Shown here piece after piece: positions 52,144 to 61,547 of a DNA stretch of 64,000 nucleotides. The position numbers and the translations under genes were made by a program. Location of the stretch: the NCBI RefSeq assembly GCF_007859955.1, contig NZ_SJPR01000003.1, forward strand, positions 355,496 to 419,495. The letters are read 5' to 3'. The notes beneath the pieces were generated by a model. The model did not search any database. It was not told where the DNA came from and saw nothing but the letters and a program-made list of their open reading frames with translations. Position 1 is the stretch's first letter, and every line of letters starts with the position of its first letter. This stretch comes from Botrimarina colliarenosi. Its GTDB lineage: Bacteria > Planctomycetota > Planctomycetia > Pirellulales > Lacipirellulaceae.

Positions 52144-53798
52144 GGCGTCACCTCCTCGGCGGACGCTTCTTTCACTTCCGATGCTTCCGCGGCGTCGTCA
52201 GGCGTGGCGTCTTCATTCTCAGCGTCTTTGGAACCGGCGTCTTCTGATGTTGTCTCGACTGTCGGCGCGGTGTCGGTTTCGACGGCGTTGGGTTCGGCGT
52301 TATCGGCGGTAGCGCCGTTAGCGGCGGGTTCCACGGCGACGGGTTCCTCGGCGACGGGTTCCTCGGCGGTTGGCTTCTCTTCCTTCGCGTCGTCCGCGAC
52401 AGCGTCGTCTGCGACTGAATCATCGGTTGTTGGCCCGTCGTCTTCGAGCAGGTCGGGCGGCACCCGCAGCAGGGCGCTGTACTTGTAGCGGTAGGCGTCC
52501 TTGGCGGGCGACTCGGCCGTGGAGATCGGTTCGACCGGGTGGTCGTCGCTCCGCAGCCGGGCTTCGAGTTCGCTGGTCGAAGAGCTGCGGGCGACGGCGG
52601 TCAGGTCGACGCGGCCGCCCGGCTCGTCGCCGCCGAGGAAGGCGGTGGCGATCAGCTGCGTGGCGCGGATGTCGTTGGCGACGGGGAAGTCCTTGGCGTC
52701 GAGCGGCTCGGGGCGCAGCTTCTGGCTGAGGCGGTCGAGTTCGTCGAGCCAGTTGACGTCGCTCTGCCGCCAGGCGTCGAGCGCGGCGACGCGGTCGCGG
52801 TAGGGCTCGAAGGCTTCGACTTCTGCCTCGGCGGCGGCGATCTCGCGCTCTTTGTCGGTGATCTGGCGGTCGAGCCGGGCCATGCGGTCGTACGCCATCC
52901 AGACGCCGGCGAGCAGCACCGTCGCCGCGGTGACGCCGAGCAGGATCTGCCGGCGGCGGTCGGTCTTCGCCACCGGCGGGCGGCGGGGGTCGGCGAGGTT
53001 GATGAGCGACGCGCCACCCAGCGCCAAGCCGGTCGCTGCGGCGGCGTCGCCGAGCGTGGCCGCATGGGGGGTGTCGGCGCCGAGCGTCGCCAGGACGTTC
53101 TGCCAGTCGATGAGCTCGCTGGCGCCGAGGTCGGCGTGCGACGCGACGACCCGCGGCGATTCGACCCCTTCGCCCGAGAGCGATAACAACGTGCGGCGGA
53201 GCTCTCGGTCGGCGGGGCCGTCGCCGACGCGCGCCGAGCGGACGAGCACCGGCTCGCCCCCGTGACGGGCGATCAGGTCGAGCGAGTCACCGGCGCGGGT
53301 GACGAGGAGCGTCGACGCCCCGTCACGGATGAGCTGAGCACCGGCGAGCGCGCGGGGCGCGACGACGGTGAGCTTGCCGCCGAGCTCTTCGGCGACCGCT
53401 TGCCAAAAGGTGAGCGTCTCTTGTGTCGCCCAGGCCGTGAGCGCGGCGGGGGCGCCTTCGGCGGCGGGAGGGACAAAGTCGGCGACGATCGCGTCGGCAT
53501 CGACGGCCGCTTCGCGCGCCGCCTGCATCGCCACGATCGGCGGCAACTCTTCAGCGGGCGCCGGCGGGACGGCGAGCCGTTTGACGCGGACCTCGTCGGG
53601 CCCCAACGCCACGGCGACCAGGGGTTTCCCGCCATTGAGTTTCGGCAACGCCGCTTGCAGCGCCGCGGCGAGCTTCGCGGCGGTCGCGGCGCGCTCGACC
53701 GTCGCCACGCCGACGAACTGCGTAGCGCCCGATTTCGCGCGGTCGACGAGTACGCCGGTGACGCCGCGGCTGTCGGTCTGGAGGGCGAGGGTTAGCAA
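52140..53798 (-). CDS. PilM/GspL-like assembly-platform protein
   Basis: A 552-residue protein with an actin-like cytoplasmic part of the PilM/GspL type (MLTLALQTDSRGVTGVLVDR at the start; VAVALGPDEVRVKRLAVPP; LLVTRAGDSLDLIARHGGEP), a membrane helix (ILLGVTAATVLLAGVWMAY near 287-305), a periplasmic coiled coil and a PilN-like domain. It ends in a long, very acidic tail (about 455-552, Glu/Asp/Thr/Ala). Start TTG 53798. It recruits the GspE ATPase in characterised systems. The acidic tail is unusual and may be surface-exposed in the periplasm. Confidence 0.78.
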   Translation of the reverse strand: MLTLALQTDSRGVTGVLVDRAKSGATQFVGVATVERAATAAKLAAALQAALPKLNGGKPLVAVALGPDEVRVKRLAVPPAPAEELPPIVAMQAAREAAVDADAIVADFVPPAAEGAPAALTAWATQETLTFWQAVAEELGGKLTVVAPRALAGAQLIRDGASTLLVTRAGDSLDLIARHGGEPVLVRSARVGDGPADRELRRTLLSLSGEGVESPRVVASHADLGASELIDWQNVLATLGADTPHAATLGDAAAATGLALGGASLINLADPRRPPVAKTDRRRQILLGVTAATVLLAGVWMAYDRMARLDRQITDKEREIAAAEAEVEAFEPYRDRVAALDAWRQSDVNWLDELDRLSQKLRPEPLDAKDFPVANDIRATQLIATAFLGGDEPGGRVDLTAVARSSSTSELEARLRSDDHPVEPISTAESPAKDAYRYKYSALLRVPPDLLEDDGPTTDDSVADDAVADDAKEEKPTAEEPVAEEPVAVEPAANGATADNAEPNAVETDTAPTVETTSEDAGSKDAENEDATPDDAAEASEVKEASAEEVTP

Positions 53799-54053
53799 AG
53801 TCGGGGTCTCAATAGCGTAGGGCGAGCCGTGTGGACGTGGTGTCCCTTCTGCGTCCCTTCAGGTGGAGGGCATGAGGTAGAGGGGCGCGTCGGGTACACG
53901 CTTCGACACCCTCCCCTCGACCCTCCCTCCGAAGAATGAGGGGGACCTGGGCAACGCAATCGTTCGGTAACGCCAACACGGTCCTGACCCTCTAGTTTAC
54001 TCACCCACCTCCCTGGAGGAGGGGTCTCCGAAAGGTTTTCTCCGCTCCTCCCG

Positions 54054-55703
54054 TCACGGTAGCGCGGCGGTTTGAGCGGCGCCCTCGGGGACGAGTGTCA
54101 CGGCGGGGTCAAAACCGGCGCCGAGGGGCGTCAGGTCGCGGCGTAGCACCACCTTAGGGGGGAGGGTCGTCGTGTCGAGCACCACCTCGAGTCGGCGGAT
54201 CGGGCCCCCCGCTTCGTAGCCGCCGACCACCTGGGTGCGGTAGACGGCCCCCTGCCCCGTGACGTACGGCGCGAGGGCGCGCATCGCCTCGAGATCGACA
54301 TACCCCTCGGTAAGCAGCCACGTCGCTTGCAGACGATCGGCCCGTGTCGAGCCGGCCGTTGGGTCGCGGTTGGCGACGATCGCGTCGACCGTGCCGAGCG
54401 GCATGCCGGGCAGACCGGTGAGCACGGCGCGGGGCGCCTGGTTGATGTTCACCCGGCCCGGGATCGACGGCGAGTCGGTCGTCGTGAGCGTCGCCATCAC
54501 GTCGGCGAGACCTGCGGCCATCGTGCCGTTCCCTTCTTGCCAAGGCGACTCGACCAACGTCGGCTGGAGTTGCCCCGACTCGACAACGCGGACCGTCACG
54601 CCGACCAAGTCGAGCGGGTCCTGGATCGCCACCGCGGCGGGGGTGTCGAAGTCGACCGTGATGACGCTGGCGTCCTTGGTTTCCAACGAGAGCCCGTCGT
54701 CGCTTTCACCTTCACCGAGAACCGTCACCTCGTTGGATGCCTCCGAGTCTGCAGCGTCGGCGCCCGCCTCGGCCGCATCGTCCGAGTCCTCTTCGGGGCC
54801 GCCTTGGCGGTAGGCGACGATGAAGTTGGCCGCGTCGAGACCGAGGGCCGCCTCGATGTCGGTGTGGAGTTGCTCGAGGTCGTCGCTGTTGACGTTGATC
54901 TTCGGCGACCCGTCGGCCTGGACGTTCGCCTCGGCGCTGTAGAGCGTCAGCATCGACGCCCAACCGCCGTCGAGTTCGCCCGACGCGTTGTCGACCGGCA
55001 TTGCGATCACGGCCGCCTCGGTCTCGGTCGCTTCGTGGTTGCGGTCCTGGTCGACGCCCCAGAACAGTTCGGGGGTGACGCCTTTCACTTGGAGGAGCTG
55101 CTCGAGCGTCGCCAGCGGGCCGTTGGCGGGGAGCAGCGGCGTCTCGAGCGTCGAGTAGTAGTCGCGTTCGGCGCCTTGGGAGCGGACTTGGTCGTCCTCG
55201 TCGAGCCAGTCGAGGATCGCGTCGGCGATCGCCTCGCTCATGCCCGGCAGGGCGAGCAGCTGGTTGCGGCCGGCGTCTTCTTCACGGGCCTCCATCACGA
55301 GCAGCGTGTTGAGGTTCAGCCGGCCCGATTCATCCTCAAGGCCGAAACGCCCCCCCTCAAGCCGCAAGGCGCCCCAACGCGGCGCGACCGCCGCGGCGCG
55401 GACACGCAACTCGGCGGCGGGGCTGTCGGCGACCAGCACCGCGCGGAACCGCGCCGGGTTCTCGTACCAGCCGCCGTCTTGGTCGATCGTGGTCGCGTCT
55501 TCCGACAGGTAGACGCGGAGCATCTCGACGGCCGACTCGGCGGCGGCGTAGGCCTGCTCGCGACGGACCGTGGCGTCGGCCGCCTTGCGTTCGGCGAACG
55601 TCCAGTCGAAGTACGACAGGTTGGCGATCGACATCAGAGCGACGACGACCAGCACCACCATCAGCAGCACGCCGCGGCGATTACGAACGGGGGGGCGACG
55701 CAT
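54054..55703 (-). CDS. gspK: Type II secretion minor pseudopilin GspK-like
   Basis: A 549-residue GspK-type minor pseudopilin, larger than the usual 320-400. ATG 55703 starts the hydrophobic N-terminal segment (RNRRGVLLMVVLVVVALMSI). The helical SAM-like region includes LPGMSEAIADAILDWLDEDD and LLQVKGVTPELFWGVD. A long acidic insertion (about 315-350) interrupts the C-terminal part. GspK caps the pseudopilus tip together with GspI and GspJ. The start overlaps the gspJ stop (TGACATG), indicating coupling. Confidence 0.85.
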   Translation of the reverse strand: MRRPPVRNRRGVLLMVVLVVVALMSIANLSYFDWTFAERKAADATVRREQAYAAAESAVEMLRVYLSEDATTIDQDGGWYENPARFRAVLVADSPAAELRVRAAAVAPRWGALRLEGGRFGLEDESGRLNLNTLLVMEAREEDAGRNQLLALPGMSEAIADAILDWLDEDDQVRSQGAERDYYSTLETPLLPANGPLATLEQLLQVKGVTPELFWGVDQDRNHEATETEAAVIAMPVDNASGELDGGWASMLTLYSAEANVQADGSPKINVNSDDLEQLHTDIEAALGLDAANFIVAYRQGGPEEDSDDAAEAGADAADSEASNEVTVLGEGESDDGLSLETKDASVITVDFDTPAAVAIQDPLDLVGVTVRVVESGQLQPTLVESPWQEGNGTMAAGLADVMATLTTTDSPSIPGRVNINQAPRAVLTGLPGMPLGTVDAIVANRDPTAGSTRADRLQATWLLTEGYVDLEAMRALAPYVTGQGAVYRTQVVGGYEAGGPIRRLEVVLDTTTLPPKVVLRRDLTPLGAGFDPAVTLVPEGAAQTAALP

Positions 55704-55704
55704 G

Positions 55705-56538
55705 TCAGACCGCCTCCGTGTCGGTGGCGGTGGCAGCGGCGTCTTCTTCGTTCTCGTCGGCGGCTGCCGGCAAGCGGACCACACGCCGGTAGATCTTTGT
55801 CGCCTGGCGTTCGGCGTTGCTGTTGGTTGCGTCCGCGGCGTCGGCGGGGGCCAGTTCGATCCGGACTTCGACCGCCGTCGGAAGCGTCTCCTGGTCGGCC
55901 ATGTCCCAGACCTCGAGCAGCTGGTCGCCGTCGAAGTAGCGGAACTGAACGCCCCGCACCTCGGCGGCGATCGGTTCGATGACCGGCGCCGTCTGGCCTT
56001 GCTCGGTCCGCCAGCGGGCGGCGTCGCGGGGGGTCTCGCTCCGCACTAGGCCGGGCGTCTCCGCGACGAGCGACATGCCGTAGGTGATCTGAATCCAACC
56101 GGCGCCGACCCGCGTCACCGGCGGCTGGCCCGCCTCAGCGGTGACCAGTGACTGCCAGAGCTGGCGCGTGTCGATCGTCACCGTATCGATCGTGCCGTAA
56201 AGGCCTGGCGCCGTTTCCGTCTCGCTGGCGACCGCCTCGGCCGACTCGTCGGTCTCCGTCGTCTGGTCGACTTCATCCACGTTGAACTTCGCCGCCGACT
56301 CGGCCGCGGCCAGTTGTTCCGAAACGTCTTGCGGCGGCGCCGTTGTCACCCCCCGCAGGTCGGTCGTAATGCGGTCGAGGATCGCCCGCGCGAGCTGCGC
56401 CTGCTCGATCGTCGTGCGGCTTGAATCGAGCCGCACCAAGTGCAGGTCAATAGCGAGCCCCAGCAAGGCGACCAGCGCAATCGACAGGCTGATCGCCAGC
56501 ACGAGTTCGATCAGCGAGAAGCCGCGGCGAAGGTTCAT
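55705..56538 (-). CDS. gspJ: Type II secretion minor pseudopilin GspJ-like
   Basis: A 277-residue prepilin with the cleavage site RRG followed by FSLIELVLAISLSIALVALL. The soluble domain is beta-rich with an acidic loop (VDEVDQTTETDESAEAVASE). It belongs to the tip complex of the pseudopilus. The start overlaps the gspI stop by 4 bp and the stop overlaps the gspK start region, so the run H-I-J-K is one translational unit. The C-terminal tail is Ala/Glu/Thr-rich. Confidence 0.85.
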   Translation of the reverse strand: MNLRRGFSLIELVLAISLSIALVALLGLAIDLHLVRLDSSRTTIEQAQLARAILDRITTDLRGVTTAPPQDVSEQLAAAESAAKFNVDEVDQTTETDESAEAVASETETAPGLYGTIDTVTIDTRQLWQSLVTAEAGQPPVTRVGAGWIQITYGMSLVAETPGLVRSETPRDAARWRTEQGQTAPVIEPIAAEVRGVQFRYFDGDQLLEVWDMADQETLPTAVEVRIELAPADAADATNSNAERQATKIYRRVVRLPAAADENEEDAAATATDTEAV

Positions 56539-56969
56539 AGCGCAGCCTCCGCCGACGAGGCCGATTCTTCGAGCGCCGGATCGACGACCCAGCGGACGAT
56601 TTCGATGGTGTCGACCAACGGCGCAGCCGGATCGTTAGGTCGGGCGCTGGCGCGGAGCACCAACACGCCGTCGAGCGGGCCGTTCTCGATCGTGAGCGAC
56701 AGCAGCGCCACGGGCGGCCCCGCCGGGTCGACCGGGTTGGCCAGCGGCTCGTTCGCCACCACCGTCAGCGGCCGCGCGCCGACCAGCACCTCGTCGAGCA
56801 ACGAGGTGGCCGCAAAGCAGAGGTCGGCTTGGTCAGCGGCGCGACGGGCGTTTTCGTGCGATCGGCCGACCGCTTGGCCGAGCGTCGCCAGCGCTATGCC
56901 CAGGATCGCCAGCGCGAGGATCACCTCGAGTAGCGTGAAGGCGGGGCGGCTTTTGCGACGGCGACGCAT
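56535..56969 (-). CDS. gspI: Type II secretion minor pseudopilin GspI-like
   Basis: A 144-residue prepilin with N-terminal RPA followed by FTLLEVILALAILGIALATL. The residue before the cleavage point is Ala rather than the usual Gly, as in the GspG of this locus. The rest (AATSLLDEVLVGARPL, VALLSLTIENGPLDGVLVLR) matches GspI length and layout. It lies 6 bp after gspH and overlaps gspJ by 4 bp. Confidence 0.83.
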   Translation of the reverse strand: MRRRRKSRPAFTLLEVILALAILGIALATLGQAVGRSHENARRAADQADLCFAATSLLDEVLVGARPLTVVANEPLANPVDPAGPPVALLSLTIENGPLDGVLVLRASARPNDPAAPLVDTIEIVRWVVDPALEESASSAEAAL

Positions 56970-56975
56970 GGCGTA

Positions 56976-57542
56976 CTACGTTCCCTCCGACACGGCGACC
57001 TCTTCGATCCTTGCCGCGCCGGTCAGGCCGCGCAGTGTGATCTGGCGTCGCTGGCCGTTGGCGGCCTCGACGATCGCCCAGGCGTCGTCCGCCGCGCCGT
57101 CGGGACGGAAGACGACACACGCCGCTACCGACGGGTCGAGGAGCGGGTCGAGCGGGTCGCCGACCGACAGCTGCGTGAACGTGATGGCGCCGAGGTCCTC
57201 GTGCTCATCGTTGGCCAGCTGCTCTTGGTCGGCCGTGTCGGTCGCCCCCGCGAGCGCCGCCGTGGCGTCGGTGAGTTTCGACAGCGTGTACTCGCCCGTG
57301 CCGAGCCGGCACTGGAAGACGACCGGTTGGCCGGTGCGCATCGCTTCGAGGCGGGCGTCGGCCCACGCGGTGCGGACCGCCTCGGCGGCCGCTTCGAGCC
57401 GCACCCGCGCGAGCGTCCCGCTGAGCGACGGCGCCGCCAGCGCGGCGAGCACCACCACGAGCGACAGCACCAGCATCAGCTCGACGAGCGTGAAGCCCGC
57501 CGGGCCGCGTGGCTCAAGTTCCCTCGTCGTCGGACGATACAT
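56976..57542 (-). CDS. gspH: Type II secretion pseudopilin GspH-like
   Basis: A 188-residue prepilin. ATG 57542 begins MYRPTTRELEPRGPAG, then FTLVELMLVLSLVVVLAALA with the expected Gly before Phe. It overlaps the end of gspG by 29 bp, which supports this start. The GspH-type beta sandwich is seen as AEAVRTAWADARLEAMRTGQ and PVVFQCRLGTGEYTL. It is a minor component near the pseudopilus tip. Confidence 0.83.
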   Translation of the reverse strand: MYRPTTRELEPRGPAGFTLVELMLVLSLVVVLAALAAPSLSGTLARVRLEAAAEAVRTAWADARLEAMRTGQPVVFQCRLGTGEYTLSKLTDATAALAGATDTADQEQLANDEHEDLGAITFTQLSVGDPLDPLLDPSVAACVVFRPDGAADDAWAIVEAANGQRRQITLRGLTGAARIEEVAVSEGT

Positions 57543-57957
57543 CGTCGTCAGTCCCGTCGCTGCCGTCCGGCCCGACGGACCAGACTTTGAAATCGTTGTC
57601 TTTCGACTCGTACCGGTAGTCATTGTCCCACGGGTCGAGCGGGATCGTCTTCTTGTTGAGGTACGGCCCGGCCCAACGGTCGGCCAGCTTCGAATCGCTC
57701 GGCTTCTCGACCAGCTCGTCGAGCGACTCGGGCATCTTCTTCATGTCGAACCGGTACTGCTCGATCGTGCGGCTGAAGAGCTGCACCTGAGCGCGGGCCG
57801 AGTTGCGCAGCGCCTTGTCCTGTTGCCCCGTGACGGCGAGCGTCGCCATCGAACCGAGGACCACCAGGATCACCAGCACGAGCAAGACCTCGAGCAGCGT
57901 AAACGCCGCCACAGCCCGTCGCTTACTTCTCAAATTCGATCTCTTACGCCTGTCCAT
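57514..57957 (-). CDS. gspG: Type II secretion major pseudopilin GspG
   Basis: A 147-residue major pseudopilin. ATG 57957 follows GAAGAGG. The N-terminal segment is AVAA then FTLLEVLLVLVILVVLGSMA, and the GspG core is recognisable: IEQYRFDMKKMPESLDELV, GPYLNKKTIPLDPWDNDYRY and VWSVGPDGSDGTDDD, the last being the calcium-binding loop. Ala replaces Gly before the processed Phe. It is the shaft subunit of the pseudopilus. Confidence 0.92.
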   Translation of the reverse strand: MDRRKRSNLRSKRRAVAAFTLLEVLLVLVILVVLGSMATLAVTGQQDKALRNSARAQVQLFSRTIEQYRFDMKKMPESLDELVEKPSDSKLADRWAGPYLNKKTIPLDPWDNDYRYESKDNDFKVWSVGPDGSDGTDDDVSSDDEGT

Positions 57958-58192
57958 GCAAAAACCTCTTCTCTTGTTGGGGTGAGTTTTGAAAAGGAGA
58001 TGTGGGGATAGGGGGAGATGGGGGGATGGTCTTTCGGCAGATCGAAATTTCTGGAGAAGGCGAGTTCCTAGGTGCGACGAGCATCTCGCTTGCTTAATCA
58101 CTCACCTTGTCGCCATTCGAGAGGAGCATGCCCCCCTCGAACCGGCATCCCCTTATCCCCCGGCATCCCCACATCCCCCTTCATAAAGTCTC
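57958..58192. other. Short intergenic region with G-rich and C-rich direct repeats
   Basis: G-rich (GGGGAGATGGGGGGATGG near 58009-58026) and C-rich (ATCCCC units near 58146-58180) tracts lie 120-150 bp apart and could pair in the transcript between gspF and gspG. No gene was seen. They may act as an attenuator that sets different levels of gspF and gspG, but this is speculative. Confidence 0.3.
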
Positions 58193-59401
58193 CTACAAGG
58201 CGCCGCCGGCGTTGATGATCGGCATCAGTAGCGCGATCACCACCACCAGGACGGCGCTCGCTAACATCACGAGCATCAGCGGCTCGATGAGCCGCACCGC
58301 TAGTTCGATCTTACGCCAAGTCGACCGCTCAAGTGAATCGGCCACCTGTTCGAGGACGGTCTCAAGGCTGTTGGATTGTTCGGCGACGGCGATCATCTCG
58401 CAGACGTCGCGTGGGAAGTCGCCACTCGCGCCGAGCGGCGCGGCGAGCGACTCGCCCGACTTGATGCTCTCGGCCGCGCCACGGACGACGCCCGACAGGA
58501 CGCGGTTGCCGGCCGAGTCGGCGGCGATGTCGAGCGCGCGGACGATCGGCACGCCCCCCTTGAGGAGCGTTCCCAGCACACGGCAGAGCCGGGCCACGGA
58601 GAGGCTGCGGCTGATCGGCCCCATCAGCGGCGCTTTGATCCGTACGCGGTCCATCACGTCGCGGCCGCGGGGCGTCGCCATCCACTTCGAGACGCCGTAC
58701 CCGACGCCGACGAGCGCCGCCAGCACGAACAAGCCGTAGCTCCCGAGGAAAGCGCTCAAGGCGAGCAACGCTTCGGTGACCCACGGCAGTTCGCCCCGTT
58801 CCTTGAGCCTCGCAAAAATCTCGGAGACCATCGGCACCGCGAACACGATCAGGCCGGTCACCACCAAGACGCCGATCACGCACAAGATGACCGGGTACGC
58901 CAGCGCGCCGGCCACCTTGCCGCGGAGCTCAGCCTGTTGCTCGGTGAACGCGGCGACGCGGTCGAGCGAGTCCTCGAGGAAGCCCCCCTCGCCGCCGGCG
59001 CGGACCATGCTGACGGCCAACTCGCCGAACGCGCGCGGGTGTCGCGCCATCGCCTCGGCGAGGCTCGCCCCCTCTTCGACCTGGGCGTAGACGTCTTCCA
59101 TCACCGCCTTGAGCGCCTTGTGCGACGACTGCTCCTTCACAACCGCCAGCGAACGCAAGAGTGGCACGCCACTCCGCAGCAGCGCCGAGAGCTGGCTATA
59201 GACCGGCGTCACCTTGGCGGTGGGGACACGAATCGACCCGTCGGCGCCCGACGCGACGCCCCCCTTGGCCGCCTCGACCTTGATCGGGAAGAGGTCCTTG
59301 GCCGACAGCTGCGACATCGCCTCGCGCGCAGAGCCGGCGGTGAGCGTCCCGGTGAGGAGCTCGCCGGCGAGCGAACGCGCTGTGTAGGCGAAGTCAGGCA
59401 A
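58193..59401 (-). CDS. gspF: Type II secretion inner-membrane platform protein GspF
   Basis: A 402-residue polytopic membrane protein. MPDFAYTARSLAGELLTG is the usual N-terminus, and the two T2SSF repeats appear as LSALLRSGVPLLRSLAVVKE ... MVRAGGEGGFLEDSLDR and LCRVLGTLLKGGVPIVRALD ... MIAVAEQSNSLETVLEQ. Hydrophobic segments lie near 170-190, 220-240 and 372-395 (LMLVMLASAVLVVVIALLMP). Length is typical. It is separated from gspE by a repeat-containing 359-bp gap. Confidence 0.92.
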   Translation of the reverse strand: MPDFAYTARSLAGELLTGTLTAGSAREAMSQLSAKDLFPIKVEAAKGGVASGADGSIRVPTAKVTPVYSQLSALLRSGVPLLRSLAVVKEQSSHKALKAVMEDVYAQVEEGASLAEAMARHPRAFGELAVSMVRAGGEGGFLEDSLDRVAAFTEQQAELRGKVAGALAYPVILCVIGVLVVTGLIVFAVPMVSEIFARLKERGELPWVTEALLALSAFLGSYGLFVLAALVGVGYGVSKWMATPRGRDVMDRVRIKAPLMGPISRSLSVARLCRVLGTLLKGGVPIVRALDIAADSAGNRVLSGVVRGAAESIKSGESLAAPLGASGDFPRDVCEMIAVAEQSNSLETVLEQVADSLERSTWRKIELAVRLIEPLMLVMLASAVLVVVIALLMPIINAGGAL

Positions 59402-59760
59402 GGTTGCAGGTGGGATAGTTGAGCGAACGAAGTGAGCCGTAATCCCCCGCCCCCTTTCAGGGGGAGGGGTTAGGGGAGGGGGCGAAATAGGTACATGTGT
59501 TCAAACGAACTAGTGCTTTGTCAAAGCTAGAAAGAGGGGTTGGCTCCACTAGCCGTTTTAGCGCTAGCCACGGTTCTTGGTGATTCAACCGGGGCTAGCG
59601 CCCAATCGGCTCCCCCTATGATTCAGCTTTCACAAGGCATTAGTCGCCTCTTCGCGGGCAGTGTATTGGTGGATGCCGAACAAGTACCCGGGTTCTGCCC
59701 CCTCCCCTAGCCCCTCCCCCGCAAGCGGTGGAGGGGGAAATCGACTCGCTGCGCTCGCGG
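59402..59760. repeat. gspE-gspF gap with 24-bp inverted repeats and GCTAGCGC palindromes
   Basis: GGGGGAGGGG-TTAGGGGAGGGGGC (59461-59484) is the inverse of 59697-59720 with one mismatch. Between them lie TTTTAGCGCTAGCC and GGGGCTAGCGCCC motifs near 59557-59610, like interspersed palindromic repeats. No gene was found. The pattern suggests a small non-autonomous repeat or mRNA-folding element inserted in the operon. Confidence 0.5.
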
Positions 59761-61467
59761 TTAGGCCTGGTCTCCGCGGGTGACACGCGCCACTTCATCC
59801 ACGGTGGTGATCCCCGCGATCGCCTTGTCCCAGGCGTCTTGTCGGAGCGTCCGCATGCCGGTGCTGAGCGCCGCCTTGCGGATCTCCCAGCTGCTGGCGC
59901 GGTCGTGCGCCAATTGCCGGACGGGGTCGGTTGTTTCGCATAACTCGAAGATGCCTTGCCGGCCGGCGTAGCCGAGTTCGCGGCACGCCCGGCAACCCTT
60001 GGCCTGATAGAGCTGGCCGCCGGCCGCCTCGAGCAGCTCCCACGGGAAGTCACGCGGCAGGTCGTCTTTCTTCGGCGTGTACGGCGTACGGCATTTCGTA
60101 CAAAGCCGCCGGACCAGCCGCTGGGCCATCACCGCTTCGATCGTGCTCGCCACGAGGAACGGCTCGATCCCCATGTCGATCAGGCGGGTGTAGGCGCTGG
60201 GGGCGTCGTTGGTGTGCAACGTGCTAAACACGAGGTGACCCGTGAGCGCCGCCTGGATCGCGTTCTCGGCGGTCTCGTGGTCGCGGATTTCGCCGACCAG
60301 CACCACGTCGGGGTCGTGCCGCAAGATCGACCGCAGCGACGCGGCGAACGTCAGGCCGATCTTCGGGTGGACCTGGATCTGCGCGATCCCCGGCAGCTGG
60401 TACTCGACCGGGTCCTCGGTCGTGATGATTTTTGTAGTCTCGTCACGGATCTCGGTCAGCGCACTGTAGAGCGTCGTCGTCTTGCCCGAGCCGGTCGGTC
60501 CCGTCACTAGCACGATGCCGTGCGGCGCGCGGATGAGACTGCTCATCTGCTTGTAGAGCGTGTCGCCGAGCCCCATGGCCTGCAGCGAGAACTCCATGCG
60601 TCCCTTGTCGAGCAGACGCATGACGATCCCCTCGCCGTGGACCATCGGGATTACCGACATCCGGACGTCGACCTCGCGCCCTTCGACGCGGAGCTTGATC
60701 CGGCCGTCCTGCGGCAGCCGCTTCTCGGCGATGTTCAGGTGCGCCATGATCTTCAGGCGGCTGACGATCGCGGCGCGGAAGTGGTTGATCTCAGGCGGGG
60801 TGGGCTGCTCGACCAGTAGGCCGTCGATGCGGTAGCGGATGCGGATGCCGGTGGCCTCGGACTCGATGTGGACGTCCGACGCGCGGGTCTGGATCGCTTC
60901 GAGGAGGATCTCGTTCACGAGCCGGACAACCGACGCCTCATGCGCGCCCTCGGCGAGTTCGGCCGCGTCGGCGTCGATCTCTTCGAGCAACTCGACACCG
61001 CTCTCGGCCTGACGGGCGGCGACGAGGCCTTCGACCGTTTCGCTGCCGACGCCGAGATGGGCTTTCAACCGCTCGGCGATCTGGCGCCGCGTGGCGAGCA
61101 GCGGCTCGATCGACAGCCCGGTGAGCGCGCCGACCTCGTCGAGTGACTCGAAGTCGAGCGGGTCGCTGGTCGCGATCCGCAGCGTGCCGTTCTCGCGGCT
61201 GACCGGGAACAGCCCGTGGCGGTGCATCAACCGCTGGGGGAAAACGTCGAGCAGCGACAGGTCGGGATTCGCGTGGTTCAGGTCGACGCACTCGGCGCCG
61301 AGCTCGGCGCCAAAGGCCGAAAGGACATCTTCCTCGGCGACGTAGCCCCGCAGGACGGCCACTTCGTGGAGCGGTTTGCCGCCCGCATCGCCGTTCAGGG
61401 CGCGCAGGTCGGCGGCCGCCTCGGGCGTGAGGGCGCCGTGCTTCAGCAGAACGGCGACCGAATCCAT
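59761..61467 (-). CDS. gspE: Type II secretion ATPase GspE
   Basis: A 568-residue hexameric ATPase that powers the pseudopilus. An N-terminal MshEN-type domain (about 10-150) precedes ASDVHIESEATGIRIRYRID. Walker A is GPTGSGKTT near 321-329; the Asp box is TTEDPVEYQLPGIAQ; Walker B VVLVGEIRDHETAENA near 384-399; the His box TGHLVFSTLHTNDAP. A zinc-binding tetracysteine is formed by CTKCRTPY and CRACRELGYAGRQG. All key residues are present. It is the first gene of the gsp locus in transcription order. Confidence 0.95.
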   Translation of the reverse strand: MDSVAVLLKHGALTPEAAADLRALNGDAGGKPLHEVAVLRGYVAEEDVLSAFGAELGAECVDLNHANPDLSLLDVFPQRLMHRHGLFPVSRENGTLRIATSDPLDFESLDEVGALTGLSIEPLLATRRQIAERLKAHLGVGSETVEGLVAARQAESGVELLEEIDADAAELAEGAHEASVVRLVNEILLEAIQTRASDVHIESEATGIRIRYRIDGLLVEQPTPPEINHFRAAIVSRLKIMAHLNIAEKRLPQDGRIKLRVEGREVDVRMSVIPMVHGEGIVMRLLDKGRMEFSLQAMGLGDTLYKQMSSLIRAPHGIVLVTGPTGSGKTTTLYSALTEIRDETTKIITTEDPVEYQLPGIAQIQVHPKIGLTFAASLRSILRHDPDVVLVGEIRDHETAENAIQAALTGHLVFSTLHTNDAPSAYTRLIDMGIEPFLVASTIEAVMAQRLVRRLCTKCRTPYTPKKDDLPRDFPWELLEAAGGQLYQAKGCRACRELGYAGRQGIFELCETTDPVRQLAHDRASSWEIRKAALSTGMRTLRQDAWDKAIAGITTVDEVARVTRGDQA

Positions 61468-61547
61468 GCGATGAACGGGGGGGAAACGGGGGGGAGGAGG
61501 CGGGAAAGCGAGGCGGGGACTCTCGACCCCTGATTATCAATGACCGA

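Noticed and set aside
54327-55982. A 551-codon plus-strand frame opposite gspK/gspJ
   Set aside because: Antisense shadow of genes with pseudopilin signatures; no start signal or domain.
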